From assembly GCA_009602735.1 (NCBI GenBank), contig WELA01008820.1, positions 120,579-170,801 on the forward strand: DNA of 50,223 nucleotides, in the 5' to 3' direction. Below the pieces are notes generated by a model. It was not told the origin of the DNA and did not search any database. It was given only the letters and a program-made list of their open reading frames with translations. The translations under genes and the position numbers were made by a program. The stretch's first letter is position 1, and every line of letters begins with the position of its first letter. Positions 21,640-31,929 of the stretch are shown here, one piece after another. Origin of the DNA: Mesotaenium endlicherianum. Taxonomy: Eukaryota > Streptophyta > Zygnematophyceae > Zygnematales > Mesotaeniaceae.

Positions 21640-21779
21640 TGTAACGATCCGCCACGTGGCCGGATGCGGCGCGTGCGACACATCGCGGAATGCGACCGGA
21701 AGTGTCGGTTTGAATGTGTATACGTACAATTGGTGCGCAATCAAAGTACTCGAGTTACCTTTTCGTTCGTATCGTTACA
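21640..21779 (+). repeat. Right short LTR of TRIM-like element
   Basis: A 140-bp repeat with TGTAACGAT/ATCGTTACA inverted ends. It is followed four bases later by TGGTATCAATTG, another PBS-like motif. Confidence 0.7.
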
Positions 21780-24389
21780 ATGTTGGTATCAATTGTGGTT
21801 TGCAAAACAATAACTTGAGTTATTGTTGTGTTTTTGCCGAGGTACTCGACAAGGAGACAAGGGGCCTGCTTGGCCTGAATCCGGTCGAAGCTTGCAAGGG
21901 CCAACCATGTCCGCCTGGTCGGCCCGAGAAGACCCGTTGGCAAAAAGGGGGCCTCTTCGCCTCCTTATTTTGTCACCCGGGCCAAGGATTACCTTGGCCC
22001 AGGACGCCGGGTGGCGAGGTTGACCCCGTTACCCTGTCGCGTCTGTCAGCAGGGGGGGGGTCCTGGGTTGCCCTCGCCTCCCGCCGATTTTATTTCATGG
22101 TCACGGGGATCTGTGTTGCGCCCCCTGGCCCGTTCAATTTCGCGATCGGCATCGCACGGGTCGAATAGCTCGTGGCCGATTCGTAATTTTTACTGAGCTC
22201 GGTGAGCTCGTTTTTGTTTTGTTATGGCCGAGGCTTGAGCCCAGGCATAACATTATGCTCACGCATTGTTTCGTTGGCCATGCATGTGTGCCTGGCCCTG
22301 TGTTGTCGCTGCTGGCGTTTGCATACGTCAGTAGAACCAATTTAAATGAGTTATTTTTGTATGACCGGGCATGTGTGCCTGGCCTGTACAAGTTGCTGCT
22401 GGCGTTTGCGTACATCAGCAGATAAATTTAATAACTCATTAGAGTGGGGGGGGCCATCTGCAGATGTACCCCCTGCCCGTCCGATCTCGCTAGTGCGGTT
22501 GGCCGGCCTGTTTTCTCCCGGGGGCTCGTTAAAGTCCCTTTTTTGCAGAAAAGATCCTCCAGGGCCCGTTTTGACCCTGGCATGTTGTTCTCTGGCATAT
22601 TTTTGCCAACCAATTAAAAGGGGGTTTAATGTACTTGATCCCACGGAAAATGGGTCCCGAGTTTTACAAAAACCAATCGGGCCCACCCTGCTTGACTTTT
22701 GTGGCCAAAAGTGATTGTTCATGTCAGTCACCCTCCCACGTGTGAAGTTATTTTATGAGATTGTGTGTGGACTTTGTGTTCCGTTGTACACAAGAGGGTT
22801 TTATTCGGTAAAACCCTAGATCGAGGATTTTGGATTTTACGAAAATTTGAGGACTTCCCCTGTTTGACATTTGTGGTCAAGAAAGATTATTTTATTAGTC
22901 CACCCCACGCACATGTCAACTCGATTTTTGCAATTGTAAGGGGCCTTTTTGTCCTGTTGCAAATTTGGGATCAGCGGGGGGGTTTTATTTATATCACCCA
23001 CCCATTTGATCCCAGTTGTGTTCATTTATGCTGCACGCATTTTTTAACACACCCGAAGGGCTTTTTGCCCGAGGTTTTCTCCACAACATTGTCGCCGTTG
23101 TAGTCATTCTACGAGAATCGACTCAATCGGGCATTTTCTGGATTGATCGCAGAGTCGTCAAGATTTGATCACGTTCTGACCAGATTTGACATGTTGTTTT
23201 GACTTTGAGTCTTTGAAGTTTGTTGATTCTTTCACCTTCTCTTTCTACATCCTTTGGCATGATGCTCTTGCATCTATTTTATCTCATCCATTTGTGACCC
23301 ACCCCTCTCATATGGATTTGAGCTTGAAAGCGAAAATCGCCCCGCTTATCATAACGCTCACTCAAATCATGTCAAGGTTGGCATTGCATTTTACTTGATA
23401 AGTGCCAAATTCCTATTTTTTTGTCTGACAATCGACAAAAATCTGCATATTTTTGCAATTTTCTTTCTCCTATTGTCAATTAGTCCTAACATTTTAGGAT
23501 AGTCCATGGACTTCAAGAGCGTTAGATTGCGACCTCTTGCATTCAATCTTGTTGTGTTTGCATATGGTTGTGTTTTCCCCCATATGGCAGTGAGTGCGCA
23601 AGTGTCGTACAAAGGGATCACAAGAGTTGTGCGCGTTTCGCACTGTCATATGCACTGGTTATACTTGAGAAGCTTGGCCTTACTATTACATACAAAGTAA
23701 TCGAGCGTTGTCTAAATCTATACGGTCTAAGTTATCCAACGATTTAAGGAGTCATCGCCTTGCATGGCACCACTCTGTGGCATGTTTTGGATGACTTCCG
23801 ATTTCTTAACGCGTGTTTGAATGCGTTACAAAAAATTATGTATCCTAGTTATATTCACGTTTGAATATAACAAGCGCCAGTGGTGCGTTTTCAGGATACG
23901 ACGCCAATACAATTGGCGATTGATGCGTTTGCACTGTAGGTGCATAACATCAGACAAACTCTGATGGGCCCTCAATACACTTGTTTGTGACGTTCTCTGT
24001 GATTCGGTCACATACGTCACCAGATTCCACTTAAAAACGACATTGTGATACGTTCACTTCAAATATTGCGCATTGTTGTACTGGAACATGTTGAAGGGTT
24101 GTGGGTTCGCCCAGCCCTGGCCAAACTTGCTTGAAAGCAACATGGCTAGTTCCCGTCTATACTCAGTGTGTGTCCATTCGTTTAATTTGCAAGTTACTTC
24201 ATGAGTTTTTGCAACGAGTTGTCAGTGTTGGCTTCGCCATATACTACTCTCAAATGGAGGACAGTATTGTTTATTTAGGAAATAATTTGACGCATATTGC
24301 GTTTGAGCCCATTACAGATGCCCTCACTCATACGCTCGTTCTCACAGTGGCTCATCCACACCTGCTTACGGAGCACTCGAGGATGCGTC
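21780..24389. other. Non-coding stretch, probably retroelement leader or LTR-like DNA
   Basis: No convincing coding frame. It has many G- and T-runs and splice-free short frames. It could be the leader of an autonomous partner of the short-LTR element, since a PBS-like motif starts it and plus-strand pol relics follow at 24390. No closing LTR was found. Confidence 0.3.
22282..22440. repeat. ~87-bp tandem duplication
   Basis: GCATGTGTGCCTGGCC followed by GCTGCTGGCGTTTGC and TACxTCAG occurs at 22282 and again at 22369. Each is followed by an A/T-rich tail with TTTAA. Confidence 0.7.
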
Positions 24390-25230
24390 TGGTGTTGAGA
24401 AAGGGGTTGTCCTGCTGCAGGCAGGCAAACCTATTGATTTCGAGAATCAAAAGCTAACAATTGCCGAACTCAAACAGTCATATACGCTTTGAAAAATTGG
24501 CGATGTTATTTGGAAGGTTGCAAGGGTTTGACAGTAATTACGGATCATTGTCCAAAGACCTTCTTCCAAATTCAGCCAACGCTGTTAAGGAGACAGACGA
24601 GATGGTTTGAGTTCTTGCAACGTTTTCACTTTAACTAGGCGGGATCGCCTTGGTTGCAAAAATCTTGCGGACCCTCTAAGTCGAATTCCTCAATATAGCT
24701 TGCTCCTGGGGATCATTGCAGGCTTGCAAGAACAAAATGGTCAGGCTTCAAGGGTGGCCACCCTTGATTCTGCTGTACCCCCCCAAGACGTCTGACCGCA
24801 CCCGGCCTGGTGACGTGGGCCAACCCGATTTGGATAGCATGCATACCTCGGAATCACTTGACCTGCATCAAGTGTTTCAACGAGGGCTATCTCAAAGATC
24901 CGTTTTTCCTTGATTTTTTGGGTGCTAGCTTGAACGGTGTAGCCGTAACGATGGACAGTATGGAAAAAAGGAAAGAACACTCAAATTATACATTTGAGGA
25001 CGGTTTTTGGTGGCACAATGGGCGCATTGTGCTCCCAGAAGACCAAGTAAGATATGTGCTACTACGGGATGCGCATAACTCTCCTTACTTGGGTCATTAT
25101 GGAATTACCAAAAACCACACGCGCTTTGCGCCGAGAGTACATGTGGCCGTCTCTCAAGGTTGGTGTTGCCGAGTACAACACCAATTGCGCAATATGTCAG
25201 CATATGCACCACGCGCGGGTGAAATGACGA
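24390..25230 (+). pseudogene. Gypsy pol relic: RNase H to integrase zinc finger
   Basis: Frames broken by stops and shifts carry, in order: PIDFENQKLTIAELK, NWRCYLEGCKGLTVITDH, LLRRQTRWFEFLQRF and NLADPLSRIP (RNase H tail). VRYVLLRDAHNSPYLGHYGI then begins the HHCC finger. The following CxxC part survives only in another frame (YNTNCAICQHMHHARVK). Its sequence differs from element A's pol, so it is another lineage. Confidence 0.65.
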
Positions 25231-25978
25231 ACACTTAAATTTGGCGCTGGGGGTTTCATTTCGGCACGTTCGTATTCGCTCGCGACGAATTTGTGGAAGT
25301 TAAGAACGCGTTGCAGCAGCTCACTCTTTCTTCTTTGTATTCTCTGTACACGCTGTTAGCTCTTACAAGTCCTAAGTAAAAGTTGTTAAGCACTTAATGG
25401 CGAACACCTCACAACAAAAAATAAGATTTGAGACGAAGATTCGAGTCATCTACGACTAAATCAAAGTGGCGAATTCACGATTGTAAAGCGTGTTAGAGGT
25501 AAAACTATGGCTCTTTTTGCTACACTTCCGCCCCATCAACTTCTAGCACAGTTAATTATAATGCTTGGGTTTTGCTTTGAAAGAACCAGAAACGGTTTTG
25601 GATCATATTTGCCCCGTAGATTTTTGGACAAATCCGTCTTCATATATTTAGAGATGGTTTTGTGAGAAGGGGTACGTGCAGCCTGGGAAACACAGTCAAG
25701 TGTGAGTGTCAACATAAGCAGCATAAGAAGAAAAAAATCACATTTACTTAACTTTTGCCTTGGGGGCAAACTGGGGGCATATTTTGGGGTTGGGGGCAGT
25801 TTTGAGGATTCATTATTACTCTAACAATAAATTCTTACTTACCTGAAAGATCGGGCTAGAGAGCAGTAATAGTACAATTTTAGTACTGTATTACTACTTA
25901 TTCACCTCTTAATTTCATTCTTTTTTGGGGTGGGACTAGGACGGTTAGAACCAGGCCAAGAAGACCGCCCTCTATAGC
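25231..25978. other. AT-rich gap, no gene seen
   Basis: It contains T/G-rich runs such as GGGGGCATATTTTGGGGTTGGGG near 25773–25797 but no domain-bearing frame. Confidence 0.3.
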
Positions 25979-26107
25979 ATGGCGTCATTCTCCAACTACT
26001 GCAGCAACTGTTGTGCAGCAAAAGGTGTGGGACTTTCCTACTGTCAAAAGTGCAACAAGTCTTTCATGCGGGCTGTAGAAGTGGACCATATGGCTTGTTA
26101 TCTATAG
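25979..26107 (+). CDS. Small zinc-ribbon-like ORF, function unknown
   Basis: ATG to TAG, 42 residues, with YCSNCCAAKG followed by YCQKCNKSF and a later MACYL. The paired CxxC motifs suggest a zinc ribbon. Immediately beyond the stop the same strand continues with sensible sequence (RRVYKWIDSTPQASVRISDV) until about 26260, then the next ORF takes over in another frame. The two may be one broken or spliced gene. Family unknown. Confidence 0.3.
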   Translation: MASFSNYCSNCCAAKGVGLSYCQKCNKSFMRAVEVDHMACYL

Positions 26108-26209
26108 AAGACGTGTCTATAAGTGGATAGACTCTACTCCTCAAGCAAGTGTTCGCATTAGTGATGTGAACGTGCCTAAGAACTTGTTTAAGACTCTTTT
26201 TGCAAAGAA

Positions 26210-27136
26210 GTGTCCCACTATATTACCAAAACCGAGTCCATGGTGTCTCGAAGTATTCGAAGAGTGTGTTGGACTATAGAGGATTTAGATGCTCTTCTTT
26301 GCTTTCAGTCTGTGAATGCTGATTTGGGCTGCCAAACTGCTCCCAAAATCAGGAGAAGTGGTAGCTATTGTCCCCCTTTTTTTATGGAATGGAGGATGAA
26401 CAAGTCTGGAGAGAAAACTCTTACTTTAAAGTTTTCATTTTCAATCTTAAACAGGGGGGGGCATGTTGTGATGGTCCCTGACCAGTATTATGACAAACTT
26501 GTTTGGAAGGCACATCATCATATTGATACTAGCTCTTGTATACACTATAGACTTGCAGATGACCCTCTTAGGATGCAAGCACATGGACTTGAAGTTAAGG
26601 ATGCCATGATAGAGGCAGCACAAATTGCAAGAGCTAACCTGTTACAGAAGGAACAAGAGAGGATTGAGAGAGAGAGGGAGAACTACAAGAGAGCCTGTGA
26701 GTTGCAAGAAGTTGCTGATTTAGCAGGTCGTGAGTTGAGAATGCAAAGATCACAGGATCTGCGCACACCTGCTGAAAGAAAAGCAGATTCTCATGCTACT
26801 TTTGCACCTCAACCTCCTACTACCTCTAAGCTAGCTAAACAAGCTGCTATACAAGTTATGAGAGAGGCAAGAGCTAAAGTTGCAGATGAAGTGAGGCAAG
26901 TGCTTCAACACAGAGAAGAGGAAGACAGGTTGATTGCGCAACAAGAGAAGGAGCATGCTCAAAAAATGCAGGTTTTGGTAAGAGAAGGCAAGCACTTGTC
27001 ATCAAAAGAGCTTATGAAAAGAGCGCGCGATGTAGCTGCCAACAGGAGAAAGACTCCAGCTAGTCGGGTGAGCTGCATATATACATATTGTACATTTCAA
27101 TTAATGTTTTCTTCCTACACTAAGCATGTATTCTAG
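26210..27136 (+). CDS. Hypothetical coiled-coil protein, probably transposon-associated
   Basis: A 308-residue open frame with no family I recognise. Residues ~135–190 are a Glu/Arg/Gln-rich helix (QEQERIERERENYKRACE), and ~225–290 a second charged helix (REEEDRLIAQQEKEHAQ). The N-terminal third may be a frameshifted fit, because the frame upstream of ~26260 reads better in another phase. A GTGAGC donor-like site follows KTPASR at ~27067, so the last ~20 residues may be intronic. It faces the decayed minus-strand gene at 27300–29148. Low codon disruption over 900 bp argues for recent function. Confidence 0.4.
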   Translation: MSHYITKTESMVSRSIRRVCWTIEDLDALLCFQSVNADLGCQTAPKIRRSGSYCPPFFMEWRMNKSGEKTLTLKFSFSILNRGGHVVMVPDQYYDKLVWKAHHHIDTSSCIHYRLADDPLRMQAHGLEVKDAMIEAAQIARANLLQKEQERIERERENYKRACELQEVADLAGRELRMQRSQDLRTPAERKADSHATFAPQPPTTSKLAKQAAIQVMREARAKVADEVRQVLQHREEEDRLIAQQEKEHAQKMQVLVREGKHLSSKELMKRARDVAANRRKTPASRVSCIYTYCTFQLMFSSYTKHVF

Positions 27137-27299
27137 CTACTCTACTTCTCTAGCTGCTTCTTCTATGTTTGCTGGATCAGATCTTGTCACAACTGGTGCC
27201 AGCTGTCGTCGCTTGAAGACCACCTTCTTCCTCTTGTCTTTCATTTTTACTCAATTATAGCTCTTTGATGGTAGATAGAGCTCTCTTCCCACTCTCTTG

Positions 27300-29148
27300 A
27301 TCTGTTGTCTAGCCTATTCTCCCTTTGCAATGCACTCGTCTTGTAGCGTCCACCATCACCTTCCTCTTGTTGGTCTTGGCTGATTTCCTCCATTGATGCA
27401 ATGCCTCTATACCTTCCCCACTGAGTTGATCTAGGTCTCCATGTCTCCTGATCTCATCCCCTATGTGGCACTTCAATATGTGCATGTACTCAGTAATGTG
27501 GTCTGCTGCGCAAGCTACTACAAACTTGTCTTCAAAGTCTTCAGCAAGGGCTTCCACAAGAGAAGCTTTAGCTCTTGTTGCCCGTGTCTAGTGCAGATAT
27601 TGGCTCTACAAGGGCAGCCAAGCACACTCCATAAGCATCCCATGCTTCTAACACGGCTTGTAGCTGTTCTGCATCATCAGGCAGGTTACAGAAGACACAC
27701 TCTACCAGCTCTACAAAGTGCTCGAGGAGGCGGTGGCACTCCCGTCCAATGAAGCTTGGCTTGGCTGCCCTGTTTCTCTTCTCGCCTTTCTTCAAGGCCT
27801 TTACAGCGTCCTTAGGTACTTATGCCTCCACCTTTTCTTTCAAGAGCTTGTAGAATTCATCCTCCTTGTTCTGCCCTGCTGGTACGAATGCATGCAAAGT
27901 TCTCTCATACAGTGTAGCTGAGATTCTCAAGTTCAAGTGCAATATGCACACAACACAATCATTGGGAGGTATGTTAAACAATGGTGGCTTCTTATGCCTT
28001 TGCCCTTGGTGCTGGAGTTGGTAGTCCAGTATGGCCTAAGTACTCTCCTTCTGTGGCTTGCCCCGCGTCGTCTTTATGATGACATTGTCCAGGTCGGACA
28101 TACTCTCAAAATGTTTTGAGCAATGTGGACACGTCATCGGCAATTTGCCCAAGTCAGGAGCATGAGCTGCAGCCTTCATCCCCTTCAAGGTGCGAGGGGC
28201 ACCGCGGTGACACCTGTCGTGGATGTCCTTCGACGTGCAGAGGCACCATAAGCAGGGGTATGTTGAGCTTGCTCCAGTTGGCCCAAACAAGCTGTTACCG
28301 AATTTGTAATCGTCACCCTGTTAGAACTTGACTCTGAATAGGTCCTCTCTTACACGCAGGCCTGCTGTAATGATAGTGCTCATTTCCTCCAGCAGCCTTG
28401 AAAACACTCCTTGTATGCTACTGTAGTCATCCTGACCTTCAAAGCATATGAGTGTGCAGGTATTAGCTGCTGAGTATTTTCATGCCCAAGTTGTCCTTTG
28501 TTATAATTTTGACAGCTATTATGGTCTAGTCCACTCCCCTGTGTAATGCTGCTGCGTCTCCTATAATTTGCACCCTTACTACTCTGCCTGGTTGGAGCTG
28601 CAATTGTACTATGCGTTGTCTTAAAGTTTCTTGCAATGACAAGGTCACTGTTAGCCCACCTGCACTCTTTTGGGGTCCCACTTAAGCATAGATCTTGGTT
28701 GCCAGGTTCTCGCCTTTCCTCTTGGAAGGCAGCTTGGGGAGAGGAATGTTGGTGTTCATGATGTACTTGGGCTTCCATAATCCTGTTGCTTAAGAGTATG
28801 TCTTTGACATGATGTTGACAAGCATTTGGTATTGCTCTTGAGAAAGCTTCAACTTGTACTTTATAGCCAGCCCTAACCTGTCATCCCACTGCTCCTGCAT
28901 TTGCTTCACTGTGGCCTCCTCTATAATTGGCTTCAGGTGCAATTCTATTATAATAGCTCCCGACATGTCTTTGTTCTCTGGCTTGTTCAAGAAGGCTGTC
29001 AATGACTTGGTCATGTTTGTCTCACATCCAAACTTGTCCCCCATAAATAGCTTCTGGTCATTGCTCATTCTTTGCCATGTTCTTGTAGATCCTCCACCTA
29101 CTCTACAACGCTTTGCTGGAGGAACTTGAGGGGTTGCCATAGACACCT
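27300..29148 (-). pseudogene. Relic of an unassigned transposon-like protein (copy 1)
   Basis: Translating the minus strand from ~29146 gives a long protein broken by about eight stops and a few frame changes. Landmarks in order: TWQRMSNDQKLFMGDKFG, WDDRLGLAIKYKLKLSQEQY, TGASSTYPCLWC, RGAPRTLKGMKAAA, MTCPHCSKHFESMSDLDN, CVVCILHLNLRISATLYERT and FIGRECHRLLEHF. The CxxC pairs and the CVLHLxLRI-like segment resemble uncharacterised repetitive proteins I recall from cnidarian genomes. I cannot assign a transposase family. Positions 28702–29146 are repeated at 30690–31132. Confidence 0.5.
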
Positions 29149-29280
29149 GATGTCACGTGTCCATGTCTGCTGAAAGGACAGTTAGGGAGGTGTGCGAGCC
29201 GCCCGAAGGTGGAATCGCTTCAACGCCCCTTTGGCATCGATCAGCTGGTCTTAAAATCCCCAAGTGTCCCCAAAGGCATC

Positions 29281-29745
29281 GTAACCCTTCCACCTGACCA
29301 GGTACTTCATGACATATTAAGATGATCGACGGACGGAGCGAGCGTCTAAAATCTCGTCGACCTCATATTCCTCAGGGTCACCGTCCCTAACGGCGGGGAC
29401 CGGTCCCGGTTGGACAGGTAACCGACCTGTGAACAATGTGTCACCTTTGATGTATGGTTCTAGAAAGGAGACATAAAAGACTGGGTGACCCTTGTATTCT
29501 GCTGACATGTTCAATTTGTAAGCATTCTGATCGACACGGCGCACCACCGAATATAGACCGACCCAGACCGGACCAAGCTTTTTCTTGACCACACCAGGCA
29601 GGTACAGGTGTTGAGAATGCAGTTTGACCAAATCGTCCTTAGAAAATGTCAGCTCTCGACGCTGTTGATTAGCATAGTTTGTTAGTTTTCTTGGGCTTTG
29701 TGAAGGTTTTGTTGGACTTCTAACAGGGAGTCAGCAAACTCCTGA
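29281..29745 (-). pseudogene. Gypsy integrase C-terminus with chromodomain, relic
   Basis: The minus strand encodes FADSLLEVQQNLHKAQEN, then VVKKKLGPVWVGLYSVVRR (GPY/F module), VFYVSFLEPY, PEEYEVDEILDARSVRR and, after stops, KYLVRWKGYDAFGDTW (chromodomain). The 104-residue frame at 29317–29631 is the longest intact piece. It is a different chromovirus lineage from element A. Confidence 0.72.
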
Positions 29746-29759
29746 GTGAGCTGGAGAGA

Positions 29760-30350
29760 CACCAGGTTGTCAAAAAGTCCCACGATTCTTAGAATGCAAT
29801 TAAAGAACACCGGGCTAAGGACGATCAAGATGATGAGTATGAGTATGAGTATAATGCTATGCAGTCCAGAGGGAGAGGTGGTTACTCTCGAGGTGGCTAT
29901 GGAAGAGGTGGTGGTAGGACTGAGCCGAGACCAGCCTCAGCAAAATCTATTCGCTTTCATTGCCAGCAGCTGGGTCACTACAGAGAGCAGTGTCCAGTCA
30001 AGCTCCTTCCAAAGGTTGAGAGAAAAAACCAGCCTTTAAAAGACAGCAACAGTCAGTAATCCAATCTACTGACTGTGAGGATGCTAGAGATAGTGAGTCG
30101 TCACTAGCTGCCCTCGTAGCAGGCATTATGGGTCCTGCTGAACTGGATTCACTATGCATGCCTGACAACCAGATAATGGAGACCATCAGCAATATAGATC
30201 TTCCGAGAGTGCACACTCTGGATGATCTTGTTCCACCTGATGTCCAACATTTCTTTGCTAAGTCAGGAGAACAATGCGAAAGTCAGGATAAGTCAGTCCC
30301 CCCTATTATACTGCATTGTATGATTGCAGGTAGGAAGGTGAGGGCAATTG
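29760..30350 (+). pseudogene. B-family gag C-terminus and protease start, relic
   Basis: The plus strand begins with EIVKKSHDS (compare SEIVKKPHGS in element B), then DEYEYEYNAMQSRGRGGYSR, then a damaged knuckle (FHCQQLGHYREQC, first Cys replaced). It runs on through VHTLDDLVPPDVQHFF to MIAGRKVRAIVDG, where a protease DSG motif would be expected. It shows part of what element B lost. Confidence 0.62.
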
Positions 30351-30660
30351 TTGACGGATTCTTACCTTACCTAAGGAGTGAAGGTGTGAATGCCTTCTCA
30401 ATGGACTGGGCTGGTGAGAACAATCATGCATTTTCCCCTCCCCAGCTGATTCCCCAGGTGATTCAACATATCAAGAAGCAAGGAGCTGTCTGTACTTTAG
30501 TGATGCCTGTTTGGCCATCAGCAAGCTGGTGGCCCAAGCTGTTGAGAGATTATGCAGAAGAAAGAGCACAGATGACCAACCTCAGGAACTGGATTCCTGA
30601 AATAGTTGATGTGTTGTATTTAGGATACAGCTTGGATGTGTTAGTAGAAGGCTCTGATGC
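30351..30660 (+). pseudogene. DIRS/tyrosine-recombinase-type retroelement fragment (RNase H end)
   Basis: In frame with the preceding gypsy protease start, the reading changes to EGVNAFSMDWAGENNHAFSP, then LIPQVIQHIKKQGAVCTLVM and PVWPSASWWPKLL. That 'NNxxxPPxxLIxxVIxH…WPSAxWWP' pattern is what I know from the RNase H tail of DIRS-type elements. Only ~100 codons remain before the duplicated block at 30690. Confidence 0.5.
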
Positions 30661-30689
30661 ATCTGCCTTTGGACAAAAAGGTATTTCTC

Positions 30690-31573
30690 TCTGTCATGGC
30701 CTCTCTACTTTTCTCCTGGAAGGCAGCTTGCGGAGAGGAATGTTGGTGTTCTTGATGTACTTGGGCTCCCATAATCCTGTTGCTTGAGAGTATGTCTTTG
30801 ACATGATGTTGACAAGCATTTGGTATTGCTCTTGAGAAAGCTTCAACTTGTACTCGATAGCTAGCCCTAACCTGTCATCCCACTGCTCCTGCATTTGCTT
30901 CACTGTGGCCTCCTCTATAATTGGCTTACTTTGTTGTAATAGCTTCCGACATGTCTTTGTTCTCTGGCTTGTTCAAGAAGGCTGTCAATGACTTGGTCAT
31001 GTTTGTCTCACATCCAAACTTGTCCCCCATAAATAGCTTCAGGTCATTGCTCATTCTTTGCCACGTTCTTGTAGATCCTCCACCTACTCTACGATGCTTT
31101 GCAGCAGGAATTTGAGGGGTTGCCATAGACACCCTCTACTTCAGGTACCTTATCTCTCTCTTAGCTCCTCTCAAGTCTTTCTTCATGCCCATGAACTGCC
31201 GAGCAACCTGCACCTCCCTATCAGCTGTTTTCCTCTTCAGGCTTCTGTTTTCATCTGCATATTTTAGCATTTCAGACTTGTATCTCTCTACTTTACTCTC
31301 TAGCCTCTTTGAAGTATCTACAGATGCTTTCTCAGCACCTGTTTTCTTCCTCTTCAGAAATCCGCCACCTGCTCCTCTAGGCATGTTTGAGTTAGTTTTC
31401 ACTCTTGGTAATGTCATTTTATTTGGTTGATCATGATGCTTTTTGGCTCTAGGGATAAGTGCAGGTTCTAATTGGGATACAGACTCTACAGGATCCATGA
31501 AGAATTTTTGTATGAATGTGTACGAAGTTATAGGCGGATTGGTAGGTAGGTAGGTGGTAAAATGTTGGTTCAA
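30690..31573 (-). pseudogene. Relic of the same unassigned transposon-like protein (copy 2, N-terminal part)
   Basis: A 145-codon frame (31573–31136) with a basic coiled coil (KRLESKVERYKSEMLKYADE) ends in one TAG. In the same phase it continues RVSMATPQIPAAKHRRVGGG, matching copy 1 at 29146. Further on, after a small deletion and frame change, come WDDRLGLAIEYKLKLSQEQY and NIPLRKLPSRRK. Copy 2 thus supplies the N-terminus missing from copy 1. The matching 440 bp differ at few positions. Confidence 0.5.
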
Positions 31574-31929
31574 CAGTTTTTATGGTATTTTTTGTGATGT
31601 TTTGATTTTTTAATTCTAAAAAATATTTATCGCTTTTTAGAAAAACATTTTATATGAGCATGTGGAGTTCACCTCTGCCTACACACCAAAAATGTGGCAT
31701 ACATTGAATCGCGCATGTAGCAGGACTTATGAGGGTGTGAAAATTAGAATGTCAATTTTTTACGCACACTTTTCATTAAACTTCAGAAAACACTTCAAGT
31801 TCAAAAACACCTTCAAAATTCAGACTTGAGACTGTTATGGAATCCTCTTATATAGAGGAACACTCAGCAAATTACTAGCATAACACAATGCGAGGTTGTT
31901 AAGATATGCCACTGAACACATGCATGAAA
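31574..31929. other. AT-rich spacer, nothing recognised
   Basis: Long A/T runs (for example near 31597–31650) and no coding signal. Confidence 0.3.

Larger units (their letters stand above)
12374..21779 (+). mobile_element. TRIM-like short-LTR retroelement (~495 bp once later insertions are removed)
   Basis: Two ~140-bp near-identical direct repeats (12374–12514 and 21640–21779, roughly 90% by eye) begin TGTAACGATC and end with CACA or GTTACA. A PBS-like TGGTATTGGAGC follows the left repeat by one base, and a purine tract AGGTGGGAGGAG precedes the right one. The internal region without element A is about 214 bp and non-coding. These are hallmarks of a terminal-repeat retrotransposon in miniature. 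Flanking bases do not give a matching target duplication. A second PBS-like motif (TGGTATCAATTG, 21784) follows the right repeat, so this could instead be one unit of a longer or tandem element. Confidence 0.6.

Noticed and set aside
12374..21779. Target-site duplication for the TRIM-like element
   Set aside because: The five bases before the left LTR (GCGCT) and after the right LTR (ATGTT) do not match, so none is claimed.
24085..24115. tRNA gene suggested by GGGTTCGCCC
   Set aside because: No A box, acceptor stem or cloverleaf could be drawn around it.
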